This document shows positions 11,838 through 24,406 of a stretch of 64,000 nucleotides of DNA, piece after piece; the first letter of the stretch is position 1; every line of letters begins with the position of its first letter. Source of the DNA: Calvatia gigantea (lineage: Eukaryota > Basidiomycota > Agaricomycetes > Agaricales > Lycoperdaceae). Location: contig JACAAK010000012.1 in assembly GCA_025093985.1 (NCBI GenBank), forward strand, positions 1,736,001 to 1,800,000, read 5' to 3'. A model generated the notes under the pieces. The model did no database searches, had not been told where the DNA came from, and saw only the letters and a list, made by a program, of their open reading frames with translations. Made by a program: the position numbers and the translations under genes.

Positions 11838-13059
11838 GTTACGAGATTGAGGTTGGGGATTGAAGGTTAAACTGGTTTGAATCGAGGCTGTGGAATCACG
11901 GAATACGAATGAGCGTATGCCCACTGAGACAGTTCACTACGGGATACCGGTGGATACTTGTGCTCAAGATAGTGAGTGCTCTCAGTGGGGTATTTCAGAG
12001 ACGGCTCGTGTATCGGGGAGATGATGAGTGTTGGAAAAGGGCAAAGTCGTGAGTCCGGTCGGTGAGGGTATTTACGCAGCTGGCTGTTTGCTGGCGTTGC
12101 TTAATATCTAGGGGGAGGCTGTGTCATGGGCTGTAGAGCACAGACTCGTCACAACAGCATCCATGGTTATCACTAGGAATGGGTGGGTACGATTAGGCAG
12201 TAGACAGGGGTCCAAAGGGCAAGTGTTTCATGAGCATGAGGTATGCACGGGGCGGCTGCTGGCGTGTTCGAGTGAGATGGTTGGTCTAAGTACGAGACTG
12301 GAATATTTGGAGAGGACATGGTTGGCCGGCGGGGGATGGCGGAGTAACAACGATTAGACATATAATAAAGAACAAACAAGAGATGGCATCCACCTATCAT
12401 GTGGGGTGGCCCAGATATGTTAATGTGGAAGATAATTGACCTGCGGAAGCTGGTCAGGTTTAAAAATACACAACACATCCATAGTTGGTTGACTTCCATG
12501 CCACGAAATCAGACGTTGCTCTTTATCAACCCTTGAATCACGATAAATAAAGCGGTGACCCCTTCGGGGTTGCCAAGGAATAACCCTGAACACGACGAGT
12601 TTCTCGACATTTGAGTTTGTTGACTTCTGACTGATACTTATCTTGATGTCGAGCTTATATATGATGGGGACGTTCCACATGATTGTCTATTTTTGTTTAG
12701 AGTGATTTTCTCACGTATACCTTGGTCCGCAGCTCGGTTGAGCAGGTTAGTAACTTCTTCTACAAAGATACGGGGCGCGTGGCACCCCATCGATATCATC
12801 GATATCATCGCATCTGATACCACTGGTGGACCTGGGAGTGGGTATTTCTCTTACATTGTTCCCTTGGGATGTGTCATGTATCATCATGTGTCACAGAGAA
12901 GCCGTCTAAGGTTTGTAATTCATCATAGTAAAGGGCGCCGGGTAGTAGGTACATCTTTATTCCGATTGGGGACGAGGCTATAAAAGCACAGTAGTCTTGC
13001 TGGTGCATATGTTAAGAGCAATCACACGATACCCTCAATCGTTCAAGAGATTCACTAGG
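11838..13059. other. Intergenic segment
   Basis: No supported gene. The right end should hold the GFA gene promoter: a TATA-like ataaaag lies at about 12981, 80 bp before its ATG. Around 11950-12110 there are short phrases (agtgctctcagtgg, gagtccggt) also found near 1300-1370 in the array spacer, hinting at a shared dispersed repeat. Confidence 0.4.
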
Positions 13060-13634
13060 ATGACCCACACCGGAACCTGTCTTTGTGGTCAGACCAAGGT
13101 CGAGATCGCCGGAGAATTTCCTCAAGGGCAGGTAGGGTGGCCTTGGCCATCTTCTCTTCGGCGCTAATTCCAGTATCTGGTTTGATCAGGTTATCTGTCA
13201 CTGCCTTGATTGTAGAGCAACCGCTGGAAGTGGTTTCAGCGGGAACATCCTCGTGGATAAAAAGGAGTTGAAGGTCACTGGACCAACCAAGGAGTTTGAA
13301 TCTAAGGTCGATAGCGGAAACATAGGTGTGTGCTCTCTAAATTTTGGAAGTCGTATCGTATACGAGACCGGATGGATTTTAGTCACTCGTGTCTTCTGTA
13401 GTAACTGTGGTGGTCCAGTCGGTCACAGATCTGCGGCTTTCGGAGAGAAGCAGGTGGTCCATACTGGAATTTTCAAGGAGTTTGTGAAGCTCCCCATTGT
13501 AGCTGAAGGTGAGTGTCTGTAATTTTGTGTCGGACGTCCTTCTGAGTGTGAGATTAGTTTATGTGAAAGATCGCTGGGATTCGCTACCTGCTATTAAGGG
13601 TGCTGCACAATGGGAGCGCATGCCCGAGCAATGA
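13060..13634 (+). CDS. GFA/CENP-V domain zinc protein
   Basis: Four exons: 13060-13131, 13190-13325, 13383-13508 and 13558-13634, giving 136 aa. All junctions are GT-AG and the phases agree. The protein has the glutathione-dependent formaldehyde-activating (GFA) zinc layout: GTCLCG near residue 8, VICHCLDCR near 25, then VTRVFCSNCGGPVGH, and the usual C-terminal KDRWDSLPAIKGAAQW. The cysteine clusters bind structural and catalytic zinc in GFA and CENP-V family proteins. Fungal members of this size are mostly uncharacterised oxidoreductase-like or S-hydroxymethylglutathione-binding proteins, so the substrate is unknown. Intron 2 (57 nt) has no stop and keeps frame if retained. The next gene begins about 230 bp downstream on the same strand. 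Confidence 0.85.
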
Positions 13635-13861
13635 GCGCTGAGTATTGAACGTCGAACGCTATATACTAAGGAACAAGTGTGTATGATGTCTACTGAATAG
13701 TAACAATCAATGTACTTGTGCGGCGTCTGCTGCCGTGATGTTTAATGAGGTTGCGTGGGAAGAAGATACGCGGTCACGTGGTATTGTTGCTTGAAGGGCT
13801 GGTTTGGAATTACACAACATTGTAGATTTTGTCACTGCGCTGTTGTTTCTATGCCAGAACA

Positions 13862-16800
13862 ATGTCGGAAACGACGAAAATCCTGTTCAACTCGCCGGCC
13901 CTCCATTCCCTCAAACGCGAACAACTCATGAAATTATGCAAGATCCATTCTATCAAAGCTAACGGCAAAAATGTTGAGCTCATAGAGCGTCTCAAACAAC
14001 ACGCGCAGACACTTCCGAAGGATGACCCTCTCAGCATCGCGGCGCGCAGCGACACCGGCGCCATCGTCGCTAGGCCGCTCTGTAACTCTTCAGACACGTC
14101 GCAAGATGAATCAGATTTTGTCTCCCAGCAGACCACCCGGCCCAGCGAGCAATGGGAAGTCATGGAGAGCATTCAAGAGGTTGATGAGACCTCTTCTCAA
14201 GGAACACTCTCATCTCTTCGCACCATTGGGACCCCCCAAATGTCTGGCGAATTTGGAACTGCCAGCTCAAAGAGTGCGCTCACCTCAGTTACTTCATCTC
14301 GTCCCAGAACTAACCCCTTTCCCTTCAGCATCAACCGTAGGCTCGTCTCTCCGAGCTTTGGCAACGTCCCTTGGCCTCAAACGCACCAACAAACCAACCT
14401 CAACGACATCATCCAAAGCCAGCTCTGTTACTCAAGAACAACCCGACGACGAACTCATGCAACATTCCATTCCATACTCTGCCGTACGACCTGCAACGCC
14501 ACCACTTAGCGATAACTTCACTTTTGACCCTACGATCGCGCTGCACACGCGCATGTCTTTTGCGTCCAATGGGGAACCTCTCCCCGGGTGTAGTTTACGT
14601 CCAGGTGTACCCGCACCTGACAATGCACGCCTCAGTCTCGGTACGACGCAACAACAACAAACCACCACGATCCGCCTTGTCTCAAATAACGCAACGAACG
14701 GGAACGAATCTAGGATGAACGAAATCTTCCAAACGCCAAAGTTGAAACCTTTTACGCCTGCCTTTGAACTGGTTATGAGCCCCGGCGCGCAAGCAAAGGA
14801 AAGCGCTGACAATGCCTTCTGGGCTCCGGATACCCATCTTGGACAGTTTCAGAGCTTATATCCAACCTTGACGGTTGATGACCTTCCTTCACCAATCAAG
14901 TTCCCCGCTGATAAGGGCTCAGCGAGTGATAACGGGAACGCTCCTGCTGTCCCAACAACGTCAGCGCCAACGTCCATAACGACACCAACGACACCCACAC
15001 CGGATCCATTTGTTTTCGGCTCCCCCCTTCCCCAACATTCCGTCTCCAACACCCAATTCCGCTCCGCGGCATCCAGCGTCCTCGAAGAAATGAACAAACG
15101 CCTCCTCTCTTCCGGTGTTGAAGGCCTCAATGCAGATCTCATCAACAAATTACAATCGGGTGCGCATACACAAGAACAACTTGAAGCAGAGCGTAGAAAC
15201 CGGGAAGTGAGACCTCTCCCCGGTGGTAGATCGAGCAATGGAGGCAGAGGAGAGATAACGAACAAGTTTGATCACGCCCACGAAGCTGAGTTTGCGAAGA
15301 TGGAGGGGATTGATAGGATGGTGAGGAGGAGAGAGGCGGGGAAGAAGAGGAGTAGCGGTAAGAGTCTTCCTGAGGTGCAACCTCTTGTGGTGGGGAAGAA
15401 GAGGAAGTCGAGTGCGCTTGGGGATGGGGATGGCGCACCTGAGGAGGCCTACAGCTGGGCCTGGTGCTGCTAGTGGGTGGGAGGACGAGTGGGACGACGA
15501 GGGTGATTAGTAAGTGGACGCAGGGCCAAGGCTTTACCTGGTGCATTTGGTGACGATGAGGACGAGGATGGTGCAGCTCCTGTTGGTGAGGATGGAAGAG
15601 AGGAGAGAGGAGGAAAGAGGGTGAAGATAGATTCCGACGCTGGTGCCAATGGTGATGCCGCTACGATCGACAGATCCAAGGAAGAGGGGGATGATATGGA
15701 TGTAGATAAGGAGGATCAGGAAGAAGAGAAGAATCAGAGGGAGAGGGAGCGTGAGGCTATTAAGCGGAAACTGGAGATGAGCAGAGCGAAGAGGAGGAGC
15801 TCCGCTGGTGGAGCTATTGCCGCTGCTTCGGCTCGAAGAAGCTCAGCTCGTGGTCCTATCAGTACGTCCTATCATGTCGCTCTATTCTGTACGCTAATCA
15901 CATTTTCTGCGCGCAGCCCCTAAAACTAAGTCGGGGCGCTTCGGATTCCTGACTTCTGCGAAGAACTTGGTTGCGAGCGTCTGGGGCAGAGGGAAAACTG
16001 CGCCACCCGCCTCCACTAAGGGTGTCCCTAAATCTAGCGGTGGTGCTGCCAAGGAGGAGCCTACAAATAAATCCAGCCTGTTCAAGAAGAACGGTCCAAC
16101 ATCTGCATTCGCACCCACCAAATCTTCTGCTACCTCCTCCGCAGGTGGGACATCCAGTAGTCGGTTATCTGTCACACAAGGGCAGAAATCTGTTATGGCG
16201 AGGTCGAGGTCGCCTATCCCTCCGATGTTCAGCAGCAACTCCGGAACCGCAACGACAACGAGTCGGATGTCATCGGTGCAGACTGACTCTGCGGCAGGAT
16301 CGAAAACATCTCGTGTGGGCACTGTGACTTCTGGTTCAGGCAGCGTCTCATCGATTGGGATGAAGCCTTCCGCCGCTTCAAACGCTGGGGTGGGGAGTAT
16401 GGGTACCAAGCCCAGCCGCTTAAGGACGAGCTCGACAACGTCAAGGTTGCTAGCACCCACGGCTAGTTCGTTGGCAAAGGCCAGAAAGTTGGATGCCATC
16501 GCGTCTCCTCCACCCTCAGCTGCAGCTTCCGTGCCCGGCGCACAAATTGGACTCAAGAAGAAATCATCCCTACTGAGCCCGATCACCAATAGGAGTCCAA
16601 GAACCAAGAGGATACCACTTAGAGGAGCAACAATATCACCTCTTTCTTCTGTCCGTCCCAAAGCGTCATCACTACCTATGTGGTCGCCACAACAGGATCA
16701 GAACGCGGCTCCGGGTAGGATATTTAGTAAACCTATCGCCGTGGACGGTGGTTCCTAAAATCCCAACTTTGTCGCTAAAGCCTAGTGAAGATCAAGACGT

Positions 16801-17256
16801 TGTAATGGCCGAAGCCGAAACTGGAAAGGATCCAGGGACGGCGCAAAAGAATACGGGGTCGGTGACGAGACAGCGGACAATAACGAGGAAACCGCGCATT
16901 TCGAGATCAAAGGTCATTGCGCAGGTTGGCATCTCAACGTGCTGCTGCGTCTTCCTCTGCCTCTCGCACTCAAGTCAGAAGTGGTACATCCCTTGCCCAC
17001 GGTAGTAAAGCAACTAACGGCTTGAAGCCACGGACCCCTTCCGGGGCGCATAAGCGCACCCGATCGAGCATTGGTGCCCGACCGAGTCCGCGCAAGTTTT
17101 ACTGGCCCCGTCCGTGGGGCTAACTTGGGTGGAGGGAGGGGGGATAAGGAGATGAGCATACTTGCGAGCGCAAGGAAGCGGGTGAGACAGAGTGAGTATG
17201 CGAGGAGAAGGAGTCGCGTCAGTGGGATTGCCGTTCAAACAGATGCCGAGGATTGA
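13862..17256 (+). CDS. SAP-domain, low-complexity nuclear protein (interrupted frame)
   Basis: Starts at ATG 13862 (MSETTKILFNSPALHSL). Residues about 15-50 form a SAP motif (LKREQLMKLCKIHSIKANG, then NVELIERLKQH), a helix-extended-loop-helix that binds AT-rich DNA. The rest is long, Ser/Thr/Pro-rich and basic, with KR-rich runs typical of nuclear proteins and an acidic stretch (DDMDVDKEDQEEEKNQ) before a basic coiled coil. One solid intron is 15862-15916. The reading frame also shifts by +1 near 14325 (alternatively an 82-nt intron 14337-14418), 15450, 16752, 16915 and 17098, and at least once near 15505-15535. After each shift the new frame continues sensible low-complexity protein to a TGA at 17254-17256. 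Exact exons are therefore uncertain. Partner and process are unknown; chromatin association is inferred from the SAP motif. Confidence 0.65.
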
Positions 17257-18163
17257 TTCGCTTGCACCTGCCTCCTTTCTTGAACCTCGAACCTCCTTAT
17301 ACCGCAGACCGCATGACTCTGAGATCTTCAAATTTCGTTCGTCCTTTTTTTGTTCCTTCATCCTTGATTTATTTGATTGATTTTCCAACGTCTCATTTTT
17401 TGATGTACCTGATCTTTGATTTCTGATTACTCTACTACGCTTTGAGTGAATGCTCTCGTGTGCCTCCGTTGTAAAATGTGATGTAAAGTAGTAGGTTAGA
17501 AGTCTAAAGCACCGTATCTTGTTCTGTTGAAGGCTAGAACTCCTATTTCTGGAATGAGCAATTTGATTGCTGAGCACTGAGGCTTAGGGGTTCTTTACAA
17601 AGAAACCTGAACACAATTTTGGTTGATTGGGTTCAAATATAGTTTCGCGCACCACAAATCAGGTACTTTGTGGTTGGTGTATACTATTATCCCTGTGGGC
17701 TGCAGCAACTTAGACAACAACCATACCTCTCGGTGGGGTCATTCATAGGGTTAGTTATTGTGATTAGGTGGTGCAGCCGGTGGTCCATTTCCAGGTGCAC
17801 CAATGCTGCTCCAGTGGTGTGTTGTCCATTGTGCGTCTTGATGACATATTTGGGCAAACCATTTCCGATTTTGGCCAATATATCCTAACTTTTTTTTTGC
17901 AACGGACCTTATGGAGCACCAATTCGAATTGAGTCCAACTGAAAAAAAAAAAAAAAGAGAACAGGGATATCGTGGAACGGCTGATTGTGTACTTTAATAC
18001 GGGATCGCAGTGGCTGGAAAAGGCAAATCCTTTGCCCAACAACTGCCTACATGAAGACACACTTATAGTTCCATAGTGCCAAACCAATGGGTAATCCGCA
18101 TATCAGGCCATGTAGGGCTGCCCCCAGGAATCCGATTCTCATCAAGGCTAAACTAGCTCTCGG
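17257..18163. other. Intergenic segment
   Basis: Contains the 3' flank of the SAP gene and AT-rich DNA with a 14-base A run at 17943-17956. No gene, RNA or repeat is recognised. Confidence 0.5.
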
Positions 18164-19526
18164 TCATTGTAGTCTTCTACCCCCCAAACCCGGATAGAAT
18201 TCCTCCCCCGAAGAGCTTAGATGACCGGTGAGGAATGGAATCGATGGGGACAAAACAAACACCCACTCACAAGATTGGGAAGAAATATACAAAATACTAT
18301 CATCACCTGCAATTGTCCAGTGGCGGTTCTTGACATCTTCGACGAAGGATAGGACCCAACTATCGAGAATTTCCTCTTTGTGACCGAACGACAATTTCGA
18401 AGGCTCTAGGTATGAATATGGATCTGAATACATAAGGTTGACCAATACCCTTCGTAACTGAACAGCCAGTAGTTGGTGTTTCCGTCAGTAGTAATATCAT
18501 TTGGGCGTTCTGAATTCTCACCTGGTTTGGTAGGTCCGTATTGGATAACATACCAGAACAATTATTAACAGTTGCCGGCGCATTGCAAGTTGTCGTCGGA
18601 TGAGAGGGACAAATGTGTCACTTGGTTCCAGGGCCATGCCATTGGGAGAGTCATTTCGTCGGGTCGGACCTTTATTGCTAAGCGTCGCAACTTAAGTGCG
18701 GACTGGAACGGCTTGAGAGTAATGGTCGTTACTTTATCGAAAATTGCGAGCTTCAGCAAATGTACGGAACACAAACATCCCTCAAGCCTGTTGAGGCGAC
18801 GCCGAAAATGCTTGTCGATCCCTTCATCAAGGTGTAATTGAACGTCTCCCCACCGGCTGACATGTTGTAAGAGGGTTGAGTATAACTTGTCCGCGAGCGG
18901 GCTCCACGGATGCCACGAGAAAGTGATCAGTCGGTTGCCAGATCGTCACAAGTAATTAGGGCAAGGAAGGCGATGAATCGTCGTTCTGCAGCGACGTCAA
19001 GGAATTGCCAGATATAAGGTACTCTGCACCATAGCTGTGGGGTATCCAGAACAATAACTCTCCATTGGCGACAGACATGCGAAATGTTCCAGGGTATCCG
19101 AGTATGGCTCTCTGTGGACAAGGTAAAGATCTCGGAAAGAATTTCTGACGGGATGTGGCGCACGGGGTGCAGGAGAGGCCAGTACTTGTCAATAAACTCG
19201 TGACAAGCGACCTTGCGTTGATAGGTAGCCCCCATCGCTCCCTCAATCTCGTCCAGCTGCTCGAGCCGAGCCATCTCATCACGAATGCGAGAAATTGCTG
19301 CCAGAACGCGTTCAAGATCTTCGCCTAATATCCCTCCACTATCCTGCAGTAGTGATCGATGAACAGAAGGTTGGAATAAACCACACGGAGCACGGGTTTC
19401 TGATTTCTGTCGTGGGGATCTCAGTGTGAATGAAGATGGAGAGGTTCGGCTAACAAACCATTGTACTCGAGTTGAACGATACACACGACCAAAATGTTTT
19501 CTTGGGGTTTTTGGGGGATAATGCAA
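18164..19526 (-). pseudogene. Coiled-coil/F-box protein, degenerate
   Basis: The 5' part (18927-19526) encodes a coiled coil (LERVLAAISRIRDEMARLEQ) followed by an F-box of the agaricomycete type: VRHIPSEILSEIF, then SHVCRQWRVIVLDTPQLW. Downstream on the same strand a different frame continues with family-typical text (SPLADKLYSTLLQHVSRWGD; LKLRRLAIKVRPDEM) down to about 18570. Later fragments persist to 18164. The frame change near 18927 is a -1 or +2 shift with no good intron. These proteins normally act as substrate adaptors of SCF ubiquitin ligases and are highly expanded in agaricomycetes. Several breaks suggest a dead copy, but unmodelled introns cannot be excluded. Confidence 0.6.
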
Positions 19527-19703
19527 GATATGGCGGGGGGAGGAGCAGGTCTCTATGGAGGCGTCTGGATCAGTCTCAAGATGAGGTCACTCGACTGTTG
19601 CCGTTAATATGCGCTCGTAATTATCACGCACACCTACTCACATTCAAAGCAAGGCATGAATTGACGGCCAGGGTGCTTCTGACTCACCAAATTCCTGCAT
19701 TAC

Positions 19704-19975
19704 CTAACTAACTTGAAGACTAGCAAGGGGTGGGTACGATGCACCGAGTTCTTCGGCTGCACCTACTGTTTTGGCTTTCTCCAAGTCGGTGTAAATTCCG
19801 ACCACTGCGAGGACCCCTCTGCCGCCAATTGTTACCTGAAAACGATAAGATCCAGGCCGGGCTTGGGCGTTGCAGCGAACAATTTACTGCTTGTCCATGC
19901 CTCAATCAGCCGCTCTACAACGTTTTCAGTATCGATCCGCAATCAGCCAAATTGATCAAGAAACCAATCAAGCGC
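19704..19975 (-). pseudogene. Unidentified coding relic
   Basis: The minus strand shows protein-like text in two frames: DTENVVERLIEAW, then PKPGLDLIVF, then after a frame change GGRGVLAVVGIYTDLEKA and AAEELGASYPPL before a TAG at 19706-19704. In-frame stops lie upstream. I do not recognise the family. It lies just downstream of RRP9 on the same strand but is not part of that protein. Confidence 0.3.
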
Positions 19976-20062
19976 TCAAGGGAGAACCCGTCGCAACAGA
20001 ACTTCCAACGTTATCACCAACAAACCTAGCACGTGGATAACAATAATACGGTGGTAAATCAG

Positions 20063-22083
20063 TCAACTCAACGTCCGTGATACTGAAGAGGGTAACAACC
20101 CAACAACAAAAGCGCCATTCGCAGCACCTGCCTCTTTTACACTCAGCCACCTCCCCAGCCGGTGCTCCTGTCCTACTCCAGCCACCACCAACGCGGGAGC
20201 CACATTTTTCGTTAACAATCCCGATGGCGGTATCCATAAGTTACTATCAGTGAAGAATGACTTCGGTGGAGATATAATTTGAAGTGAGTTGATAACTCCG
20301 GGGATGGGTATATTCCCGAGGAGAGAGAAGGATTTGAGTTTGTTATCGAGCTTCCATAGTCGGAGTTGGCCCTCCCATGAACCTTTTTTAATGAAATGAG
20401 ATGGATGGTATGTACACGTAAATATAAACATACCTGATACAAAGAGATCAGAATAACGCAGTGCAGCGAGTGCGGTGATCCATCGTGGCGTCTGTATAAG
20501 GCCTTCGGTCGAAGACAGCACCTCATTGAACCCATGCGCAAGTGCGCGGGTAAATATCGGCTTTTTCTTCTGTGTTGTCCACAACGAGATTGATCTGAAC
20601 GTAATCGTGTTAGAGGCGAGAAGAGAAGAGAAGAGAAGGGAAGAGAAGAGAAGAGAGAAGAGAGAAGAGAAGAGAGGAGCGTGATATAGAGACGTACCCA
20701 CTATCACCTCCGGTAACAAACGTCGTCTCGTCAATCATAGCAATGCACTCCAGGCTGCCTTCAACGAAATTTTGCGCTTCTTGTTCCTTGCCCTTCACAT
20801 TTTCGCCCTCATCACCGGGATCATCGTCTGCACGTAAACCACCTTCCAAAATCTCGCGTATGCGACTTCGGCCACCACCGCGAAAAACGAGTTGAGTCTC
20901 TTCCACGATTTTCCAATATCGCGCGGTTTTGTCTCGGCCACCTACACTGACGCAATTATCGCCACGTAGAGAATCGAGTGCAAGGATGGAATCTTGATGT
21001 CCAAAGAGTGTTTCTACATAGCCCATAACGGAGGGCGTTAGGTCGTATACTTTAACTGTCCGGTCGAAAGAAGCAGTGAAAAGTTGATGTGTCGATTTTC
21101 GGAAGGATAGCGCCTATTGTGGAGTAGGGTATGTGTTAGCAAAAGAAGATTCGCGGGAGAAATGAGATGAGATGTTAATACGCACAGAGATGACGTCCTT
21201 GTGGTTCATGGGTCCTTGGAATGTTTTATTCCATTGTGTTGTTTCGACATCCCATATTACGAGCCGACGGTCTCGGCCACCACTGGCGAGGTACTTGCCA
21301 TCTGAACTTAATGCAAGTGCGAGGACTTCATCTGTGTGGCCTTTGACGTCAGAATTCATGTTTGAGGCCTTGGCCCTGGCGTTTGGTTTTGAGCCGGATG
21401 TGGTGGGTGTAGCCTGTAGGCGGGTTTTGTGGAGGGTTGCTAGTCTTTTGCCGGAGGAAAGGTCCCATTTGATGATGTTTCCTTCTTTTCCAGAGGTGAA
21501 GAGATATTTTCCGGATTCAGATGCGAGGGCTGAGGTAACGGAGAAGCGGTGGCCGCGTGTGCGTAGGATGGGGGGCGACGAGAGGTTGTACTGTCAAACG
21601 ACGTGGGCGTGAGTGTGTGTATGGATGAACTTAATTTGCGATGGCAACGCACAGAGTCTGCGGCAAAGTGATGGACTTTGCCTGAATGTTCGAGGACATC
21701 TTGTTTTAGCCGAGACGATATAAGCTCTTTGTCGATCTCAGCAGCGTCAAATTCTCCATCCGCTATGTAGGAAGTTAGATAGTTGTTTATATCAAACCAG
21801 CCATAACACACCCAGAGACTCCTTTACACTATCGAGGTATAGCTGAGCCAATCTCAGTCGCTTTTCCGCAGGTGTTTCGTCCTCCTCCTCGTCACCACTT
21901 GCGCCTGGATCTGGTTCTTCTGGGCGCAGGTCAACTTCATCTAATGCCTCCCCACTCGTCAGACTGTTCTGAGAGATCTTCATCGATCCTCGGTTTTTTC
22001 GGGACTTTTGCCCTGCCATTTGGTCGTGATTCCGGCCGTTTTCGTTTTCTGGTCTTTGCCGAGGCGAAGAACTTGTCTGGCAT
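20063..22083 (-). CDS. RRP9: U3 snoRNP WD40 protein Rrp9/U3-55K (one apparent frameshift)
   Basis: Binds the U3 snoRNA box B/C motif and acts in the nucleolus in early 18S rRNA processing. The start at 22083 gives MPDKFFASAKTRKRKR, a basic nuclear signal typical of this family. Next come an acidic region, the conserved ETPAEKRLRLAQLYLD and DKELISSRLKQDVLE motifs, then WD40 repeats (HTDEVLALALSSDGKYLASG; GRDRRLVIWD; ASFDRTVKVYD; GRDKTARYW) and the family C-terminus VAGVGQEHRLGRW. Five introns fit GT-AG with correct phase, including 20383-20433 and 21115-21184 by sight. One base too many near 21943 breaks the frame between DEWGGI and DEVDLRPEE; removing it gives the expected text. Rrp9 is essential in yeast, so this is either an assembly slip or a dead allele. 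Confidence 0.9.
20613..20679. repeat. GAAGA-type purine microsatellite in an RRP9 intron
   Basis: Imperfect (gaaga/gagaa)n repeat on the plus strand. Read in the gene direction it is a ~65-nt polypyrimidine run just after the 5' splice site (gtacgtctc) of an RRP9 intron. Confidence 0.85.
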
Positions 22084-22428
22084 GGATAGCGAGGCCTCGC
22101 TCTTTCTGAAAAATAAAAATTCTGTGAGATCAGTGTTTGTGGTCTCGTGATCACATCACGTTAACACGGATCAAACACGAGGAAGGAGCTCCGATCGACG
22201 GCGGTGATCGACTCCAAAGAAAAAAATCAGAATTTACAAGCTAGTACGTGAGATACGCTAGGAAGGTCCGGGCGCAGAGAATCGGCCGAGAAAAAGGCGC
22301 AAATATGAACGGGACGAGCCAATTGGTGAATAAATCGCTCAGGGCGGGAAAAAGTGCCTGTACAGGAGAGTATAAGAGTCGGTTGTCCTCGCCTGTTTCG
22401 AAAAGGACGGCCAATGTCAAATCACGGG

Positions 22429-24037
22429 ATGTTGTCTGCCTCGTTGTTCCGACCTCTTCTAACCCGGTCCTTTGCCTCTGCTCCTCCAAGAATGCGTCCC
22501 CTTACACTGGAATCCCTCAATCCTGCTATCCTCAAGGTCCAGTATGCTGTTCGCGGCGAGCTTCGCGATCAAGGCCGAGCAACTGCGCGATAAGCTCAAG
22601 GAGCTACAGCACGGTTTGCCCTTTGACAAGGTCATCTCTTCCAACATTGGAAATCCACAGCAGAAGGGCCTGGACCAGAAACCCATAACCTTCGTCAGAC
22701 AGGTATGTGGATGTGGGCAACATTCATTTGTACCTTGAGCTTAACCACTTCCCTAGGTTGCGGCTCTGACAGAGTGGCCTGCTCTAGCTAACCTTGCCCC
22801 GGGTGTCTTCCCCCCTGACGTCGTTGCGCGCGCAAAAGAACTTCTCGATGAGATTGGCTCAATCGGAGCTTATTCTCATAGTCAAGGCGTGCCCCTCATC
22901 CGCAAGCACGTTGCTCAGTTTATTGAAGGTTGGTGGACTATCTTGTACTCTTATCCAAGACCGCTGACCTTTGATCGATAATCGTAGAGCGCGATGGCTA
23001 CCCTGCCGATCCAGCCAACATTTTCCTTACTGCTGGAGCTTCTGCGGGTGTATCCTTACTCCTTTCCATGCTCATTACTGGCCCCGACACTGGCATCTTG
23101 ATTCCCATCCCTCAATATCCACTCTATACAGCCACTCTTGCTCAATTTAACGGCACACCGATACCCTATTACCTAGACGAATCAGCTGGCTGGTCCACTT
23201 CCGTAAAATCTATCGAATCCGCGCTTAAGGAAGCTACTGCCAAAGGGATCAATCCCAAAGCACTTGTCATTATTAATCCTGGCAACCCTACTGGTGCTCT
23301 TCTCGATGAATCCACGCAGGAACGGCTCGTCAAGCTCTGCGAAGAGCATTCGCTTGTTCTCCTCGCTGATGAGGTTTACCAAGTCAACCTACACAAGCGC
23401 GCTACTCATCCTTTCACCTCTTTCAAAAAGGTTGTTAGCAAATTGCGCTCGCCTATTCCTCTCATCTCCTTCCACTCGACGTCCAAGGGCGTCTTTGGAG
23501 AGTGTGGAAGACGAGGAGGTTACTTTGAGTGTACGAATATCTCCAAAGAGGTCCTTGCACTTATTTACAAGATGGTTTCTGTCGGTCTCTGCCCGACTGT
23601 TTCCGGGCAAATTGGGGTGGATAGTATGGTGCGCCCGCCTAAAGCCGGAGAACCGAGTTACGAACTCTTCAAGCAAGAAACCGATGCAATTCATGCTGCG
23701 CTTGCATCGCGGACGAATCACATGGCGGAACGCCTGAACTCGCTTCCGGGCGTGTCCTGTGTTAATTCACCAGCCGCATTGTATCTGTACCCGCAGATCC
23801 GGCTCTCGCGCAAAGCTCAAGAGGTTGCTCGGGCACGTGGAAAGGAACCGGACGCATTCTACGCGCTCCAGTTATTGGATAAAACTGGTATCTGTGTCAT
23901 TCCGGGGAGTGGATTTGGACAAAAGGAAGGATGAATGGCATTATCGGCTGACATGCCTGTGCCCAGGGGTTGAGGAATATGTGAACCAGCTAGAGAAGTT
24001 CCACCTCGAGTTTGTGGCGACATACGGAGAGGCTTAG
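22429..24037 (+). CDS. Alanine aminotransferase (two apparent +1 frameshifts)
   Basis: PLP enzyme interconverting alanine and 2-oxoglutarate with pyruvate and glutamate. The start at 22429 gives MLSASLFRPLLTRSFASAPP, an Arg/Ser-rich presequence suggesting mitochondrial import. Family signatures follow: LNPAILKVQYAVRGEL, VISSNIGNPQQ, FLTAGASAGVSLLL, INPGNPTGALL, LADEVYQVN and the lysine-bearing STSKGVFGECGRRGGY. Introns lie after FVRQ (gtatgt...ccctag) and FIE (gttggt...cgtag). Two single extra bases break the frame: at 22564, between RGEL and AIKAEQL, and near 23926, between GFGQKEG and WHYRLT. Each shift lands exactly on family consensus, and the product ends EFVATYGEA. It is convergent to nothing nearby and divergent from RRP9, with starts about 345 bp apart. 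Confidence 0.9.
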
Positions 24038-24406
24038 AATGGTATACCCGTGTAGAATACTTTAAGGAACGTGTGTGACACGAGGAAAAATATCACATAA
24101 AGGCAATTGTCGACGTCTATCAAATGAGTACAGTACAGTAGCTTGAGCGACACAAGTCCGATCCTCTGGCGAAATTTGCGCAGAGATAGCTATTCCAGCG
24201 TCGCTTAGTCAGCAGATCAGGTCCGTGCGCAGACGTGGATAAAGGAGTACCGGGCCTGTCAACGATCGTCAACAAACCAAACCGTTCGTCCTGCACGCTC
24301 TAGATGATGATTAAATACGCCTCTCCCATAACCCGCTTCCTCTTCTCTCAATAACACACCCCCCAGCTTCTCTAGCTGGCTCTGCCAGCGCATACAGTCA
24401 CCCACA

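Noticed and set aside
16741..16780. 40-nt GT-AG intron in the SAP gene
   Set aside because: It restores frame, but so does dropping one base near 16752, which keeps sensible protein (VDGGS, then KIPTLSLKPSED). 40 nt is shorter than any other intron seen here.
23264..23737. Overlapping open frames within ALT and within the copper-fist gene (25245-25721)
   Set aside because: Both are alternative frames inside well-supported conserved genes.
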